A stretch of 64,000 bases of DNA from Inquilinus limosus_F (GCF_051487185.1 NZ_JAHVDK010000001.1:124001-188000), one strand, 5' to 3'; shown: positions 35,211 through 44,457, counted from the first letter of the stretch. Made by a program: numbers and translations. Notes: a model not told the origin generated them from the sequence alone.

Positions 35211-36107
35211 ATGGCAGCCCTTTCCGAACACGCGGCCAAGGCCGGCCTGATGACCCGGTTCCTGCTGCAGCGCCGGTTCCGGCGCGTCGCCTGGCGGGAC
35301 TGGGTGGCCGACCGGATCGCCAGCCGGGTCGGGCGCGGCCCGGTCGCCGGCGCGCCTCAGGCCCAGGCCGCCGCCGCCGCCCTTGCCAGCGACGGCTTCG
35401 CCATGACGCCCTGGCTGATGACGCCGGAGAGAATCGAGGAGATGCGGCGCTATTTCGCCGGGCATCCCTCCTTCAACCCCTACAAGCCCGAGCACGGCAC
35501 CTTCCAGGCGCCGGAGCAGGCGCCGGCCGGCACCCATGTCGCGCATTTCCGGCCCGAGGTGGTGGTGAACGCGCCGCACGCGCTCGCCATCGCCAACGAC
35601 CCGGCGGTGCTGGAGGCGGTGCAGGGCGCCCTCGGCTGCAAGCCCACGATCAGCTACATGGCCGCCTGGTGGTCGATCGCCGGGCATGAGGAGGGGCAGC
35701 ATGCCGAGCTGTTCCACCGCGACTACGACGACTGGCGCTTCATCAAGCTGTTCGTCTACCTGACCGACGTCGATGCCGGGGCCGGGCCGCACATCTATGT
35801 CCGCGGCTCGCACCGCGAGGACCGGCTGATGCCGATCCGCCGCTACTCCGACGCCGAAGTCGAGACCGCCTTCGGACGCGAGCGCTTCGTGCAGTTCGAG
35901 GGGCCCGCCGGCACCAGCTTTCTCGAGAACACCTTCGGCCTGCATCGCGGCCTGCCGGCGCGGCAGACGCCGCGGCTGATCTTCCAGGTGGTCTATTGCC
36001 AGGGCCCGATCCTGTACGGCCCGCTGCGCCCGATCGTGGAGGCCGACCGGGTGGCCCGCGGCCTGGCGCTCGATCCCCATGTCAACCGCGTCTACCTCCG
36101 GGCCTGA
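35211..36107 (+). CDS. Phytanoyl-CoA dioxygenase family protein
   Basis: A 298-residue Fe(II)/2-oxoglutarate oxygenase-like protein. The metal triad is visible as H169-x-D171 (LFHRDYDDW) and H245 (GLHRGLPA), with R255 as probable 2-oxoglutarate ligand. YVRGSHRED fits the PhyH family. GAGGAG lies seven bases before the ATG at 35211. An in-frame ATG at 35085 would add 42 residues without a ribosome site. It lies 177 bases after thiC with no operon partner; the substrate is unknown. Confidence 0.85.
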   Translation: MAALSEHAAKAGLMTRFLLQRRFRRVAWRDWVADRIASRVGRGPVAGAPQAQAAAAALASDGFAMTPWLMTPERIEEMRRYFAGHPSFNPYKPEHGTFQAPEQAPAGTHVAHFRPEVVVNAPHALAIANDPAVLEAVQGALGCKPTISYMAAWWSIAGHEEGQHAELFHRDYDDWRFIKLFVYLTDVDAGAGPHIYVRGSHREDRLMPIRRYSDAEVETAFGRERFVQFEGPAGTSFLENTFGLHRGLPARQTPRLIFQVVYCQGPILYGPLRPIVEADRVARGLALDPHVNRVYLRA

Positions 36108-36141
36108 CCCGAATTGCGCTCACGGCACCCCGTGCCCGCAT

Positions 36142-36225
36142 CGTCATTGCGAGCCCCGAAGGGGCGCGGCCATCCAGCGGCACCGGCCCCTGGATCGCCA
36201 CGGCGCTGCGCGCCTCGCGATGACG
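36142..36225. repeat. Palindromic intergenic repeat, family 1, copy C
   Basis: Arms CGTCATTGCGAG and CTCGCGATGACG, with GAGCCCCGAAGGGGCGCGGC and CATCCAGCGGCACCGGCCCC inside. It lies between the PhyH-family gene and the flippase-like gene, which point the same way. Confidence 0.85.
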
Positions 36226-36265
36226 GTCTGGGAACCGGAGTGAGACGCTCTCCACGAGCGGTGCC

Positions 36266-37552
36266 ATGGCGTTCACGATGAACCTGGCCCGGGTGAGGGC
36301 GGTGGGCTGGCAGGCGGCGCTGTTCCTGCTGGCCTTCGCGCTCGGCAAGGGCTCCGCCTTCTTCGGGCCGCTGCTGCTGTCGCAGATCATGAGCATCCAG
36401 GACTACGGCACGGCCGAGCTGGGGCTCAGCATCGGCGTGATCGGGGCGCAGATTCTCAGCTTCGGCATTCCGGGCGCGATCCCGCAGCTGGTGCTGATCC
36501 GCAAGGACGACCGGGTCCTCGACCTGCTGTTCTTCGTCGTCGCCTCGATCGGCGTCATCGGCCTGGCCGGCGCCGCGATCGCCTATGCCGTCTCGGGCCC
36601 GCTGCTGCACGTCTTCGCCGGCATCACCATCGCCACCGCCGGGGCTCAGGTCGCGGCCAGCGTCTACTACCGCGCCATGGGGCGGCGCTTCGGCATTCTG
36701 GTGGCCGACAACCTGGCCCTCTACGTGTTCTTGATCGTCGGCGCCCTGGTCTTCGCCGCGCTGCGGCAGGTCCCGCTATGGCCGGTGATCATCGGCTGCG
36801 GCGGCGCGGCGCTCGGCTTCACCGTCTTCGCCCTCTTCGGCCTCGCCCGGACGATCCGGCCGCGCTTCCTCGCCGCCTATGCCGATGCGCGGCGGATGGG
36901 CTTCTTCATGATGGTGAACTCGCTGGTCAATTTCGCCATCGTCAACAGCTCGCGCATCCTGGTCGGCTGGTTCCTGTCGGTCGAGGCGGTCTCGGTCTAT
37001 TCCGTCTGCTTCCGCATCTCGGCGGCGATCTTCCTGGTCCACCAGCTGATCGTCACCGCTTTCTTCAAGACGCTGTACGAGGCCTCGGTCGAATGGTTCG
37101 ACCGGTTCTATCTCGGCCTCCTGGCGCTGACCATGACCGGGGCGGCGGTGATCCTCGCCGGCTTCGAGCTGTTCGGCGACCGGCTGCTGCCGGGCTGGTC
37201 AGCGCATCTGCCGGAGATGTCGCGCCTGCTGCCGATCGTCTGCATGCAGACGATCTGGTGGGTGTCGCTGGCCCATGTCGAGCTGCGGGTCAACCGGGCG
37301 CTGATCTCGCATCAGGCGACGACGTGGCTGGTCGGCTGCGCCGGGCTGATGGTCGCGACTCTGGCGCTGCTGCGCGCGCTGGACCTGCTGACGCTGTCCG
37401 TCGCGGCGCTGGTCTTCGCCGGCACCCTGTTTCTGGTGCTGCACATTCAGCTCACCCTGCTGCGCCGCAACGGCGTGGCGCTGCCGCGCATGCGGGTGGC
37501 GCTGTTCGCGCCGCTGCTGTTCCTGATCCCGGCGGTGCTGCTGGCGCAGTAG
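36266..37552 (+). CDS. Polysaccharide flippase-like membrane protein
   Basis: A 428-residue protein with about twelve membrane segments, of the MOP-exporter/Wzx type (oligosaccharide flippase or polysaccharide biosynthesis protein). FFGPLLLSQIMSIQDYGTAEL near residues 33-53 is the family's N-terminal pattern, and MMVNSLVNFAIVNSSRILVG marks the second half. No glycosyltransferase or capsule genes are nearby, so the lipid-linked substrate is unknown. It is an orphan gene convergent with a MarR regulator. Confidence 0.8.
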   Translation: MAFTMNLARVRAVGWQAALFLLAFALGKGSAFFGPLLLSQIMSIQDYGTAELGLSIGVIGAQILSFGIPGAIPQLVLIRKDDRVLDLLFFVVASIGVIGLAGAAIAYAVSGPLLHVFAGITIATAGAQVAASVYYRAMGRRFGILVADNLALYVFLIVGALVFAALRQVPLWPVIIGCGGAALGFTVFALFGLARTIRPRFLAAYADARRMGFFMMVNSLVNFAIVNSSRILVGWFLSVEAVSVYSVCFRISAAIFLVHQLIVTAFFKTLYEASVEWFDRFYLGLLALTMTGAAVILAGFELFGDRLLPGWSAHLPEMSRLLPIVCMQTIWWVSLAHVELRVNRALISHQATTWLVGCAGLMVATLALLRALDLLTLSVAALVFAGTLFLVLHIQLTLLRRNGVALPRMRVALFAPLLFLIPAVLLAQ

Positions 37553-37557
37553 GCGTT

Positions 37558-38028
37558 CTAAGGCTCGCGCTTGGCGCCGCTGGCCCACAGCCGGCGCAGC
37601 TGCTCGACGAAGCCCTGGCTCTCCTGCAGCGCTCCGAAGAACTGGGCGTCGGCCTCGCGCACCCGCGGCATGGCGGCGTTCAGCACCTCGGCGCCCTTGG
37701 CGGTGACCCGCAGCTGCCGGGCCCGGCTGTCGGTCGGGTGCGGCGCCCGGGCGATGAAGCCGCCGGCCTCCAGCGACCGCACCACCTGGCTCGTCATCAT
37801 CGCGTCGGTCTTGCAGAAGGCGGCGAGCCGGGCCTGGGTGACGTCGTTCTCCTTGCGGCTCAGCCAGGCAAGGCCGGCCAGGAGCACGAACTGGACATGG
37901 GTCAGGCCGAGGGGCTCCAGGGTCGACCGCTGCAGCCGCTGCCACTGATTGGCCACCTGCCACAGCAGGAAGCCGGGGCTGTTCTCGGGGCGCAGGGTGC
38001 GCGAGAGGGTGTCCCAGTCCAATGCCAC
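37558..38028 (-). CDS. MarR-family transcriptional regulator
   Basis: A 156-residue winged-helix regulator. The core shows LEPLGLTHVQFVLLAGLAWL, the recognition part AFCKTDAMMTSQVVRSLEAG and the wing ARAPHPTDSRARQLRVTAKG, where DSRxxxxxxTxxG is the MarR hallmark. It ends five bases from the convergent flippase-like gene and lies 67 bases downstream of a GNAT gene. Ligand and targets unknown. Confidence 0.93.
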   Translation of the reverse strand: MALDWDTLSRTLRPENSPGFLLWQVANQWQRLQRSTLEPLGLTHVQFVLLAGLAWLSRKENDVTQARLAAFCKTDAMMTSQVVRSLEAGGFIARAPHPTDSRARQLRVTAKGAEVLNAAMPRVREADAQFFGALQESQGFVEQLRRLWASGAKREP

Positions 38029-38095
38029 GTGCCGCGTTCCGCCATAATTTTGCCTGAACCCTAGGCGCGCAGACGAACAGCATCAAGCGGCATGG

Positions 38096-38692
38096 TCACG
38101 GCCCGCCGTGGAACTCGGTGTCGACCAGCCCGAACAGCAGGTGATCCCGCCAATCCCCGTCGATCTTGAGATAGGCGCGGGCATAGCCCTCGCGGGTGAA
38201 TCCGAGCCGGGTCAGCAGCTTTTGACTCGCCTCGTTGTGCGGCAGGCAGGCCGCCTCGATTCGGTGCAGGCCGAGCTGGTTGAAGCCGAAGGCGACCGCC
38301 GCCGCCGTGGCATCGGTCATCAGCCCCTGCCGGGCGAAGCGCTCGCCGATCCAGTATCCGATCGAGGCCGATTGCGCGACGCCGCGGCGGACGTTGGAGA
38401 AGCCGATGCCGCCGACCAGCTGCCGGCTCTCGCGCTCGAAGATCAGGAATCCGTAGCCCTCGTCCTGCCGCCATTCGTAGATCTGGCGGCGCAGCCGGCG
38501 CAGATAGGCGGCGCGGCTCAGCGCATCCTCCGGCCAGGTCGGCTCCCACGGCGTCAGGAACGCCCGGCTCTCGCCGCGCAGCGTCACCCAGGCGCGCCAG
38601 TCGCGCAGCCGCGGCGGCCGCAGGAAGGTGCGCCGGCCCTCGATCCGGACCGGCGGAAGGGTGCCGAGCCCCGTTCGGAAGAAGCCGATCAC
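38096..38692 (-). CDS. GNAT acetyltransferase, RimJ/RimL type
   Basis: A 198-residue N-acetyltransferase. The RimJ-type beginning RTFLRPPRLRDWRAWVTLR, acetyl-CoA motif IGERFARQGLMTDATAAAV and HNEASQKLLTRLGFTREGYA are clear. The start is GTG at 38692, 20 bases after the M16 peptidase stop; an upstream TTG is an alternative. thrC, M16 peptidase and this GNAT form a gene order kept in many alphaproteobacteria. Likely acetylates a ribosomal protein N-terminus or a small amine. Confidence 0.88.
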   Translation of the reverse strand: MIGFFRTGLGTLPPVRIEGRRTFLRPPRLRDWRAWVTLRGESRAFLTPWEPTWPEDALSRAAYLRRLRRQIYEWRQDEGYGFLIFERESRQLVGGIGFSNVRRGVAQSASIGYWIGERFARQGLMTDATAAAVAFGFNQLGLHRIEAACLPHNEASQKLLTRLGFTREGYARAYLKIDGDWRDHLLFGLVDTEFHGGP

Positions 38693-38712
38693 CGCCGCCC
38701 CGCTCAACGCCG

Positions 38713-39972
38713 TCAGCCGATCCGGGCCCGGATCGCGTCGTAGCTCTCGAGCTGTCCGACCGGCCCGAGCGCTGCCAGGGTGGGGGCCGTGCGGAACAGG
38801 CGCTCGGCGACCCGACGCACCGCGGCGGCGTCGACCGCATCGATCCGCGCCACCACCTCCTCCGGCGGCACCGGGCGGCCGAAGATCAGCATCTGCTGGC
38901 CCAGCTGCTCGGCCCGCGCCATGGTCGATTCCAGGCTCATCAGGAGGCCGGCCTTGATCTGGGCGCGGGCGCGGGCGACCTCGTCCTCCGCCACATCCGC
39001 CGCCGCCCGGCCGATCTCGCCGCACAGCACCGGCATCAGCTCGCGCACCTCGCTCTCGCCGGTGCCGGCATAGATGCCGAACAGCCCGCCATCCTGATAG
39101 GCGCTGGTGAAGGAGTAGATCGAATAGACCAGGCCGCGCTTCTCGCGGATCTCCTGGAACAGGCGCGAGGACATGCCGCCGCCGAGCAGGGTCGACAGCA
39201 CCGAGCCGGCGTAGAAATCCGGGTCGGCATAGGCGAGGCCCGGGAAGCCCAGCACCAGGTGCAGCTGCTCCAGATCACGCTCTTCGCGATGCTCGCCGCC
39301 GTGATACGCGGCGGGGGCGGTGCGCGCCTCGGCCCTGACCGGCAGGCCGGTGAACAGCCGCTCGGCCTGTTCGGTCAGCCGGTCGTGGTCGATGTTGCCG
39401 GAGGCGACCAGCACCATGGTGTCGGCGCCGTAGTTGCGGCCGATATAGCCGGCGATCGCCTCGCGCGGCAGCGACCCGACGATCTCGGCCGTGCCCAGCA
39501 CCGGCCAGCCGATCGGCTGGTCCGGGAAGGCGGCCTCCTGAAACTGGTCGAAGATGATGTCGTCCGGCGTGTCGATCGCCTGGCCGATCTCCTGCAGCAC
39601 CACGGCGCGCTCGCGCCCCAGCTCGGCCTCGTCGAACACCGAGTGCTGCAGGATGTCGGCGAGGATATCGAGCGCCAGTGGCGCGTCCTGCTTCAGTATG
39701 CGTGCGTAATAGGCCGTGTTCTCGCGGCTGGTATAGGCGTTGAGATGACCGCCGACCGCCTCGATCTCCTGGGCGATGTCCTGGGCGTTGCGCCGGCGCG
39801 TGCCCTTGAACGCCATGTGTTCGAGCAGATGGGCGACGCCGTTGACCTCGGCGGTCTCGTGCCGCGTGCCGGCCCCGACCCAGAGGCCGACGCAGGCACT
39901 CTCGACCGTGCCGATCGGGTCGGTGACGACGCGCAGACCGTTCGACAGGGTGCTCTGTCGGACCGGCATCAT
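38713..39972 (-). CDS. M16 family zinc peptidase
   Basis: A 419-residue metallopeptidase related to the mitochondrial processing peptidase beta subunit. The inverted zinc motif HxxEH is H48-L-L-E51-H52 in VAHLLEHMAFKGT, with the third ligand expected in the RERAVVLQEIGQ helix near residue 120. The C-terminal M16 lobe has GGGMSSRLFQEIREKRGLVY. The ATG overlaps the thrC stop by four bases, fixing the start. Substrates in bacteria are not defined. Confidence 0.94.
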   Translation of the reverse strand: MMPVRQSTLSNGLRVVTDPIGTVESACVGLWVGAGTRHETAEVNGVAHLLEHMAFKGTRRRNAQDIAQEIEAVGGHLNAYTSRENTAYYARILKQDAPLALDILADILQHSVFDEAELGRERAVVLQEIGQAIDTPDDIIFDQFQEAAFPDQPIGWPVLGTAEIVGSLPREAIAGYIGRNYGADTMVLVASGNIDHDRLTEQAERLFTGLPVRAEARTAPAAYHGGEHREERDLEQLHLVLGFPGLAYADPDFYAGSVLSTLLGGGMSSRLFQEIREKRGLVYSIYSFTSAYQDGGLFGIYAGTGESEVRELMPVLCGEIGRAAADVAEDEVARARAQIKAGLLMSLESTMARAEQLGQQMLIFGRPVPPEEVVARIDAVDAAAVRRVAERLFRTAPTLAALGPVGQLESYDAIRARIG

Positions 39973-41375
39973 CGCGGCCCCCCGTTGGTGCGGGATTGGC
40001 GGACGAACCCCTCGACCGCGGCGAGGTCGTTGGCCAGCACGGTCAACCGCTCCTCGCGCTCGAACAGGTCGGCGAGATGCGGCGGCAGCGGCGGGCGCCA
40101 GCCGGTGGCACGCTCGACCGCGTCCGGGAACTTGGCGGGATGGGCGGTCGCGGCCACCACCATCGGAATGCCGCGATCGGCCGGGTTGGCGCGGGCGGCG
40201 GCCAGACCGCAGGCGGTGTGCGGGTCGATGGTCTGGCCGGTCTTCGCGCGCGTCTCGGCGATCACCGTGAGCGTGCCCTTGTCGTCCAGGCGATGGCTGG
40301 CGAACAGCTCGGTCGCGGCGCGATGCATCGCCGGGGTCACGGCGAAACGGCCAGTGCCGCGGAACTCCGCCATCAGCGCGCCCAGCCGGTCGGCATCGCG
40401 GTCGCACAGCTCGAACAGCAGCCGCTCGAAATTGGAGGAGATCTGGATGTCCATCGACGGACTCAACGTCGGCACCACCCCGTCCATCCGCATCTCACCC
40501 GACTTGAAGAAGCGGTCGAGGATGTCGTTGCGGTTCGACCCGACCACCAGCTTTGCGATCGGCAGGCCCATGCGCCGGGCGGCATAGGCGGCCAGCACGT
40601 TGCCGAAATTGCCGGTCGGCACGGCGAAGGCCACCGGCCGGTCTGGCGCGCCCAGCGCCAGGGCGGCGGCGGCGTAATAGACGATCTGGGCCATGATCCG
40701 GGCCCAGTTGATCGAGTTCACCGCTGAGAGATGCATCTCGTCGCGGAAGGCGGCGTCGGCGAACATCGCCTTCACCAGATCCTGGCAGTCGTCGAAGCTG
40801 CCCTTCAGCGCGATGTTGCGGACATTGGGCGACATGACCGTCGTCATCTGCCGGCGCTGCACCTCGGAGGTGCGGCCCTCGGGATGCAGGATGACGATGT
40901 CGACCGCGGCGCGGTCGCGGCAGGCCTCGATCGCGGCGGAGCCGGTGTCGCCCGAGGTGGCGCCGACGATCATCACCCGCTCGCCACGCTTGGTCAGCAC
41001 ATGGTCGAACAGCCGGCCCAGCAGCTGCAGCGCGTAGTCCTTGAAGGCGATGGTCGGGCCGTGGAACAGCTCCATCAGCCACAGCTCGTGATCGAGCTGG
41101 ACCAGCGGCGCCACCGCTGGGTGGTCGAAGCCGGCATAGGTCTCGGCCGCCAGCGCCGCCAGCTCCTGCCGGGTCAGCGATCCCTCGACGAAGGGCAGCA
41201 TCACTTCGGTCGCCAGCTCGGCATAGGGCAGGCCGCGCAGGCGCCGCCATTCCTCGGCCGAGCGGGTGGGCCAGGTCTCGGGCAGGTACAGCCCGCCGTC
41301 GCGGGCGAGGCCGGCCAGCAGCACGTCGTCGAAGGCAAGGGCGGGGGCGTTCCCCCGGGTGCTGATATAGCGCAC
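39969..41375 (-). CDS. thrC: Threonine synthase
   Basis: A 468-residue PLP enzyme making threonine from O-phosphohomoserine. The PLP lysine is K112 in HGPTIAFKDYALQLLG, and VGATSGDTGSAAIEA and SVNSINW (read here as AVNSINWARI) are the cofactor and substrate loops. The start is GTG at 41375, giving the usual MRYISTRGNAPALAFDDVLL; GGAG lies nine bases upstream. The frame is open for 88 codons further but those are not like the family. Coupled to the M16 peptidase gene. Confidence 0.95.
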   Translation of the reverse strand: MRYISTRGNAPALAFDDVLLAGLARDGGLYLPETWPTRSAEEWRRLRGLPYAELATEVMLPFVEGSLTRQELAALAAETYAGFDHPAVAPLVQLDHELWLMELFHGPTIAFKDYALQLLGRLFDHVLTKRGERVMIVGATSGDTGSAAIEACRDRAAVDIVILHPEGRTSEVQRRQMTTVMSPNVRNIALKGSFDDCQDLVKAMFADAAFRDEMHLSAVNSINWARIMAQIVYYAAAALALGAPDRPVAFAVPTGNFGNVLAAYAARRMGLPIAKLVVGSNRNDILDRFFKSGEMRMDGVVPTLSPSMDIQISSNFERLLFELCDRDADRLGALMAEFRGTGRFAVTPAMHRAATELFASHRLDDKGTLTVIAETRAKTGQTIDPHTACGLAAARANPADRGIPMVVAATAHPAKFPDAVERATGWRPPLPPHLADLFEREERLTVLANDLAAVEGFVRQSRTNGGPR

Positions 41376-41485
41376 CGCGGCATTCTCCAGGACAGAAGCG
41401 GCGTACCCTAGGGCCTGGGCGGATACCGTGCAAGCTGGCCGGCTGCGGCCGTGGACGGCGGATCGGCATCCCAGCCCGGCGGCTT

Positions 41486-41500
41486 TGGCACGGCAGTTGC
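41486..41500 (+). promoter_or_regulatory. Sigma-54 (-24/-12) promoter for the peptide importer
   Basis: TGGCACGGCAGTTGC matches the sigma-54 consensus TGGCACG-N4-TTGC, with the GG and GC pairs exactly ten bases apart. Transcription would start near 41511 and needs an enhancer-binding activator not seen in the window. It suggests nitrogen control of peptide uptake. Confidence 0.7.
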
Positions 41501-41527
41501 GTGACATCTCCGGGGACGCGAGGCCGG

Positions 41528-41606
41528 GGGAAGGAATCGAGGGATTGCAGACCGCATTTGCCGGCAGGCACGCCGTCCGCTGCCCTCGATTTGGGCATTC
41601 CTTCCC
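41528..41606 (+). promoter_or_regulatory. Long imperfect hairpin in the importer leader
   Basis: GGGAAGGAAT (41528-41537) pairs with ATTCCTTCCC (41597-41606), and CGAGGG (41538-41543) pairs with CCCTCG (41583-41588), leaving an eight-base bulge on one side. Sixteen base pairs in two segments are unlikely by chance and may form a regulatory or stabilising leader structure. Confidence 0.5.
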
Positions 41607-41759
41607 GATCCGGCTCGACCCGGAGCGAAACTCGCGCAATCATCCGGGCGGGAGGCAACACATCGCGCCGGCGGAGACCGGACGGGCGCGCTTTCGATCG
41701 CCCGGTCCCGGCCGGCCCTGCTCGGCTCCCCGCAACCAAGAACCGAACGAGAGGCAGCG

Positions 41760-43406
41760 ATGGCCGATGTGAGACAGAGAGGCAGACAGCGATCCCTGGC
41801 CCTGGCGGCGCCCGCGCCGCTGCGATGGGCCGCGGCCGGGCTTTTGGTCGGGGCGGCCATCCTGGCGGGTTCGGCCACGGCGCGGGCGGAGAACGTGTTC
41901 CGGTTCGCCTTCCAGGGCAACCTGAACACGCTGGACTCCTACCAGTTCAACGAGACCTTCACGACGGCGACGATGAGCAACGTCTACGAAGGGCTCACGA
42001 AGCGCGATCAGGAGATGAAGATCGTGCCGGCGCTGGCGACGGGCTGGGAGGTGACCGATGACGGGCTGCGCTGGCGCATCCATCTCCGGGACGGCGTGAA
42101 GTTCCAGAACGGCAACCCGTTCACCGCCGACGACGTGCTGTATTCGCTCGACCGGCTGCGCGCTCCGGGGTCGGACATCAAGGGCCGCGTCCCGTCGGAC
42201 ATGAAGGCGGAGAAGGTCGACGACCACACGGTCGACTTCGTCCTGACCAAGCCCAACCCGCTCCTGAACGCGACCTGGGATTCCTGGCCGATCTTCGACA
42301 AGGAGTGGTCGGAGGCGAACAACGCCGTGGCACCGTCCTCCACGGCCGACAAGAACCCGGGCTATGCGGTGCTGCACGCCAACGGCACCGGCCCCTTCAT
42401 GGTCGAAAGCCATGAGATCGGGGTGAAGACGGTGTTCGTGCGCAACCCGAACTGGTGGGGCAAGCCGGAGGGCAACATCGACCGGGTCGAGTTCACGCCG
42501 ATCGCGTCCTCGGCCACGCGCGTCGCCGCGCTCCTGTCCGGGCAGGTCGACTGGGTGGACCCGGTGCCGGTGCAGGACCAGGACCGTGTCGCCAACAATC
42601 CCGACACCGCGCTGCTGACCGCGCCCGAGTTGCGGACCATCTTCCTCGGCTTGGACCAGAGCCGCGACGAACTGCTCTACTCCAGCGTCAAGGGCAAGAA
42701 CCCGTTCAAGGACCAGCGGGTGCGCCTGGCCTTCTACCAGGCGATCAACGAGGACGCGATCGCCCAGCGCATCATGCGCGGCCAGGCGACGCCGACGGCG
42801 CTGATGATCTCGCCCAAGCTGTTCGACCGCGCCGGCGAGTTCAAGCGGCATCCCTACGATCCGGAGGCGGCGAAGAAGCTGCTGGCCGAGGCCGGCTATC
42901 CGGACGGCTTCGAGGTCACGCTCGACTGCCCGAACGACCGCTACGTCAATGACGAGGCGATCTGCCAGGCCGTGGCGTCGATGCTGGCCCGGGTCGGCGT
43001 CAAGGTGACGCTGAACGCCCAGCCGCGCGCCAAACACTTCACCCAGATCGGCGAGGCCGGCGGCCACAGCACCAGCTTCTACCTGCTGGGCTGGACTCCG
43101 GACGGCTACGATTCGCTCAGCGTCTTCAACAACCTGGTGCGCTGCCGGGCGCCCGGCGTCGCCGTCTCGAACGACGGCGGCTACTGCAACCCCAAGGTCG
43201 ACGCGCTGATCGACGCCTTCTCGGTGGAGGGCGACAAGACCAAGCGCGACGACCTGATCGCCCAGGCCTACGACATCCTGTTGAACCAGGATGTCGGCTA
43301 TCTGCCGCTGCACCAGCAGGCGCTGTCCTGGGGCGTGTCGAAGAAGTTCACCGTGGTCCAGCGGCCGGACAACTGGCTGATCTTCGACTGGATCAAGAAG
43401 AGCTAG
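41760..43406 (+). CDS. Dipeptide-type ABC transporter substrate-binding protein
   Basis: A 548-residue periplasmic binding protein of the SBP_bac_5 family (DppA/OppA class). The signal region runs to about residue 43 (AAAGLLVGAAILAGSATARA), with an unusually long basic N-terminus. Family marks are YEGLTKRDQEMKIVPALAT, WRIHLRDGVKFQNGNPFTAD and VRLAFYQAINEDAIAQRI. It heads a five-gene operon and is separated from the permeases by a GC-rich hairpin that probably keeps it in excess. Confidence 0.94.
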   Translation: MADVRQRGRQRSLALAAPAPLRWAAAGLLVGAAILAGSATARAENVFRFAFQGNLNTLDSYQFNETFTTATMSNVYEGLTKRDQEMKIVPALATGWEVTDDGLRWRIHLRDGVKFQNGNPFTADDVLYSLDRLRAPGSDIKGRVPSDMKAEKVDDHTVDFVLTKPNPLLNATWDSWPIFDKEWSEANNAVAPSSTADKNPGYAVLHANGTGPFMVESHEIGVKTVFVRNPNWWGKPEGNIDRVEFTPIASSATRVAALLSGQVDWVDPVPVQDQDRVANNPDTALLTAPELRTIFLGLDQSRDELLYSSVKGKNPFKDQRVRLAFYQAINEDAIAQRIMRGQATPTALMISPKLFDRAGEFKRHPYDPEAAKKLLAEAGYPDGFEVTLDCPNDRYVNDEAICQAVASMLARVGVKVTLNAQPRAKHFTQIGEAGGHSTSFYLLGWTPDGYDSLSVFNNLVRCRAPGVAVSNDGGYCNPKVDALIDAFSVEGDKTKRDDLIAQAYDILLNQDVGYLPLHQQALSWGVSKKFTVVQRPDNWLIFDWIKKS

Positions 43407-43427
43407 GGCCAACGGTCCGGACCTGCC

Positions 43428-43452
43428 GGGCGGCGGCGCGGAGCCGCCGCCC
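43428..43452 (+). terminator. Intercistronic GC hairpin between binding protein and permease genes
   Basis: GGGCGGCGGC-GCGGA-GCCGCCGCCC is a perfect ten-base-pair stem with a five-base loop. It has no T run. Such hairpins commonly protect the upstream message or partly terminate, giving more binding protein than membrane subunits. Confidence 0.6.
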
Positions 43453-43479
43453 CGTCTTCCTCATCGGCAGCGGGGTGCG

Positions 43480-44454
43480 ATGCTGGCCTTCATCCTGACG
43501 CGCGTGGCGCAGGCGATCCTGGTGATGCTGGTGGTGGCGCTTCTGGCCTTCACCATGTTCCGCTTCGTCGGCGACCCGATCAACCAGATGGTCGGGCAGG
43601 AGACCACCGAGGCGGAGCGCGAGGCGCTGCGCGAGAGCCTGGGGCTGAACGACCCGGTGATCGTCCAGTTCGCCCGTTATGCCGGCCATGCCGCGCAGTT
43701 CGACTTCGGCAACTCCTACCAGTTCAAGCAGCCGGTCTCGACTCTCATCGGCGAACGCGCGCCGGCGACGCTGGAGCTGGCGCTGACCTCCGCCCTCCTG
43801 GCGCTGTTGGTCGGCGTGCCGATGGGCGTGTTCACCGGCCTCTATCCCCAGCGCTGGATCTCGCGCCTGTTCCTCGGCGCCTCGCTGGTCGGGGTGTCGC
43901 TGCCGACCTTCCTGATCGGCATTCTCCTGATCTTCGTCTTCTCGGTCGAGCTCGGCTGGCTGCCCTCCTTCGGCCGCGGCGAGGTGGTGCAGCTGGGCTG
44001 GTGGAGCACAGGGTTCCTCACCCTCTCCGGCATCCGCTCGCTGATCCTGCCGGCGATCACGCTCGGCCTGTTCCAGATGACGCTGATCATGCGCCTCGTG
44101 CGCGGCGAGATGCTGGAGGTGATGCGCACCGACTTCATCCGCTTCGCCCGGGCCCGCGGCCTGACCGACCGGGCGATCCATTTCGGCCATGCGCTGAAGA
44201 ACACGCTGATTCCGGTCATCACCATCACCGGGCTGCAGCTCGGTTCGATCATCGCCTTCGCCATCATCACCGAGCAGGTGTTCCAATGGCCGGGCATGGG
44301 CCTCCTGTTCATCCAGGCGGTGGCCAATGTCGACATCCCGATCATGGCCGCCTACCTGCTGCTCAGCGCCTTCATCTTCGTCACCATCAACCTGGTGGTC
44401 GACATCCTCTACGCCATGGTCGACCCGCGGATCCGCATCGGGGCGGGGGCCTGA
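43480..44454 (+). CDS. Dipeptide-type ABC transporter permease, DppB-like
   Basis: A 324-residue inner-membrane permease with six membrane segments. It starts MLAFILTRVAQAILVMLVV and carries LGLNDPVIVQFARY, the DppB-type N-terminal segment. The cytoplasmic EAA loop is RTDFIRFARARGLTDRAIHF at about 208-227. The next gene starts three bases after its stop. It forms the channel with the DppC-like subunit. Confidence 0.95.
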   Translation: MLAFILTRVAQAILVMLVVALLAFTMFRFVGDPINQMVGQETTEAEREALRESLGLNDPVIVQFARYAGHAAQFDFGNSYQFKQPVSTLIGERAPATLELALTSALLALLVGVPMGVFTGLYPQRWISRLFLGASLVGVSLPTFLIGILLIFVFSVELGWLPSFGRGEVVQLGWWSTGFLTLSGIRSLILPAITLGLFQMTLIMRLVRGEMLEVMRTDFIRFARARGLTDRAIHFGHALKNTLIPVITITGLQLGSIIAFAIITEQVFQWPGMGLLFIQAVANVDIPIMAAYLLLSAFIFVTINLVVDILYAMVDPRIRIGAGA

Positions 44455-44457
44455 GCG

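Larger units (their letters stand above)
41376..41759. other. 384-base divergent region with sigma-54 promoter and structured leader
   Basis: Lies between thrC (minus) and the peptide-importer operon (plus). It holds a sigma-54-type promoter at 41486-41500 and, downstream of it, a long imperfect hairpin at 41528-41606. The rest shows no gene. The leader from the predicted start to the importer ATG would be about 250 bases. Confidence 0.6.
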
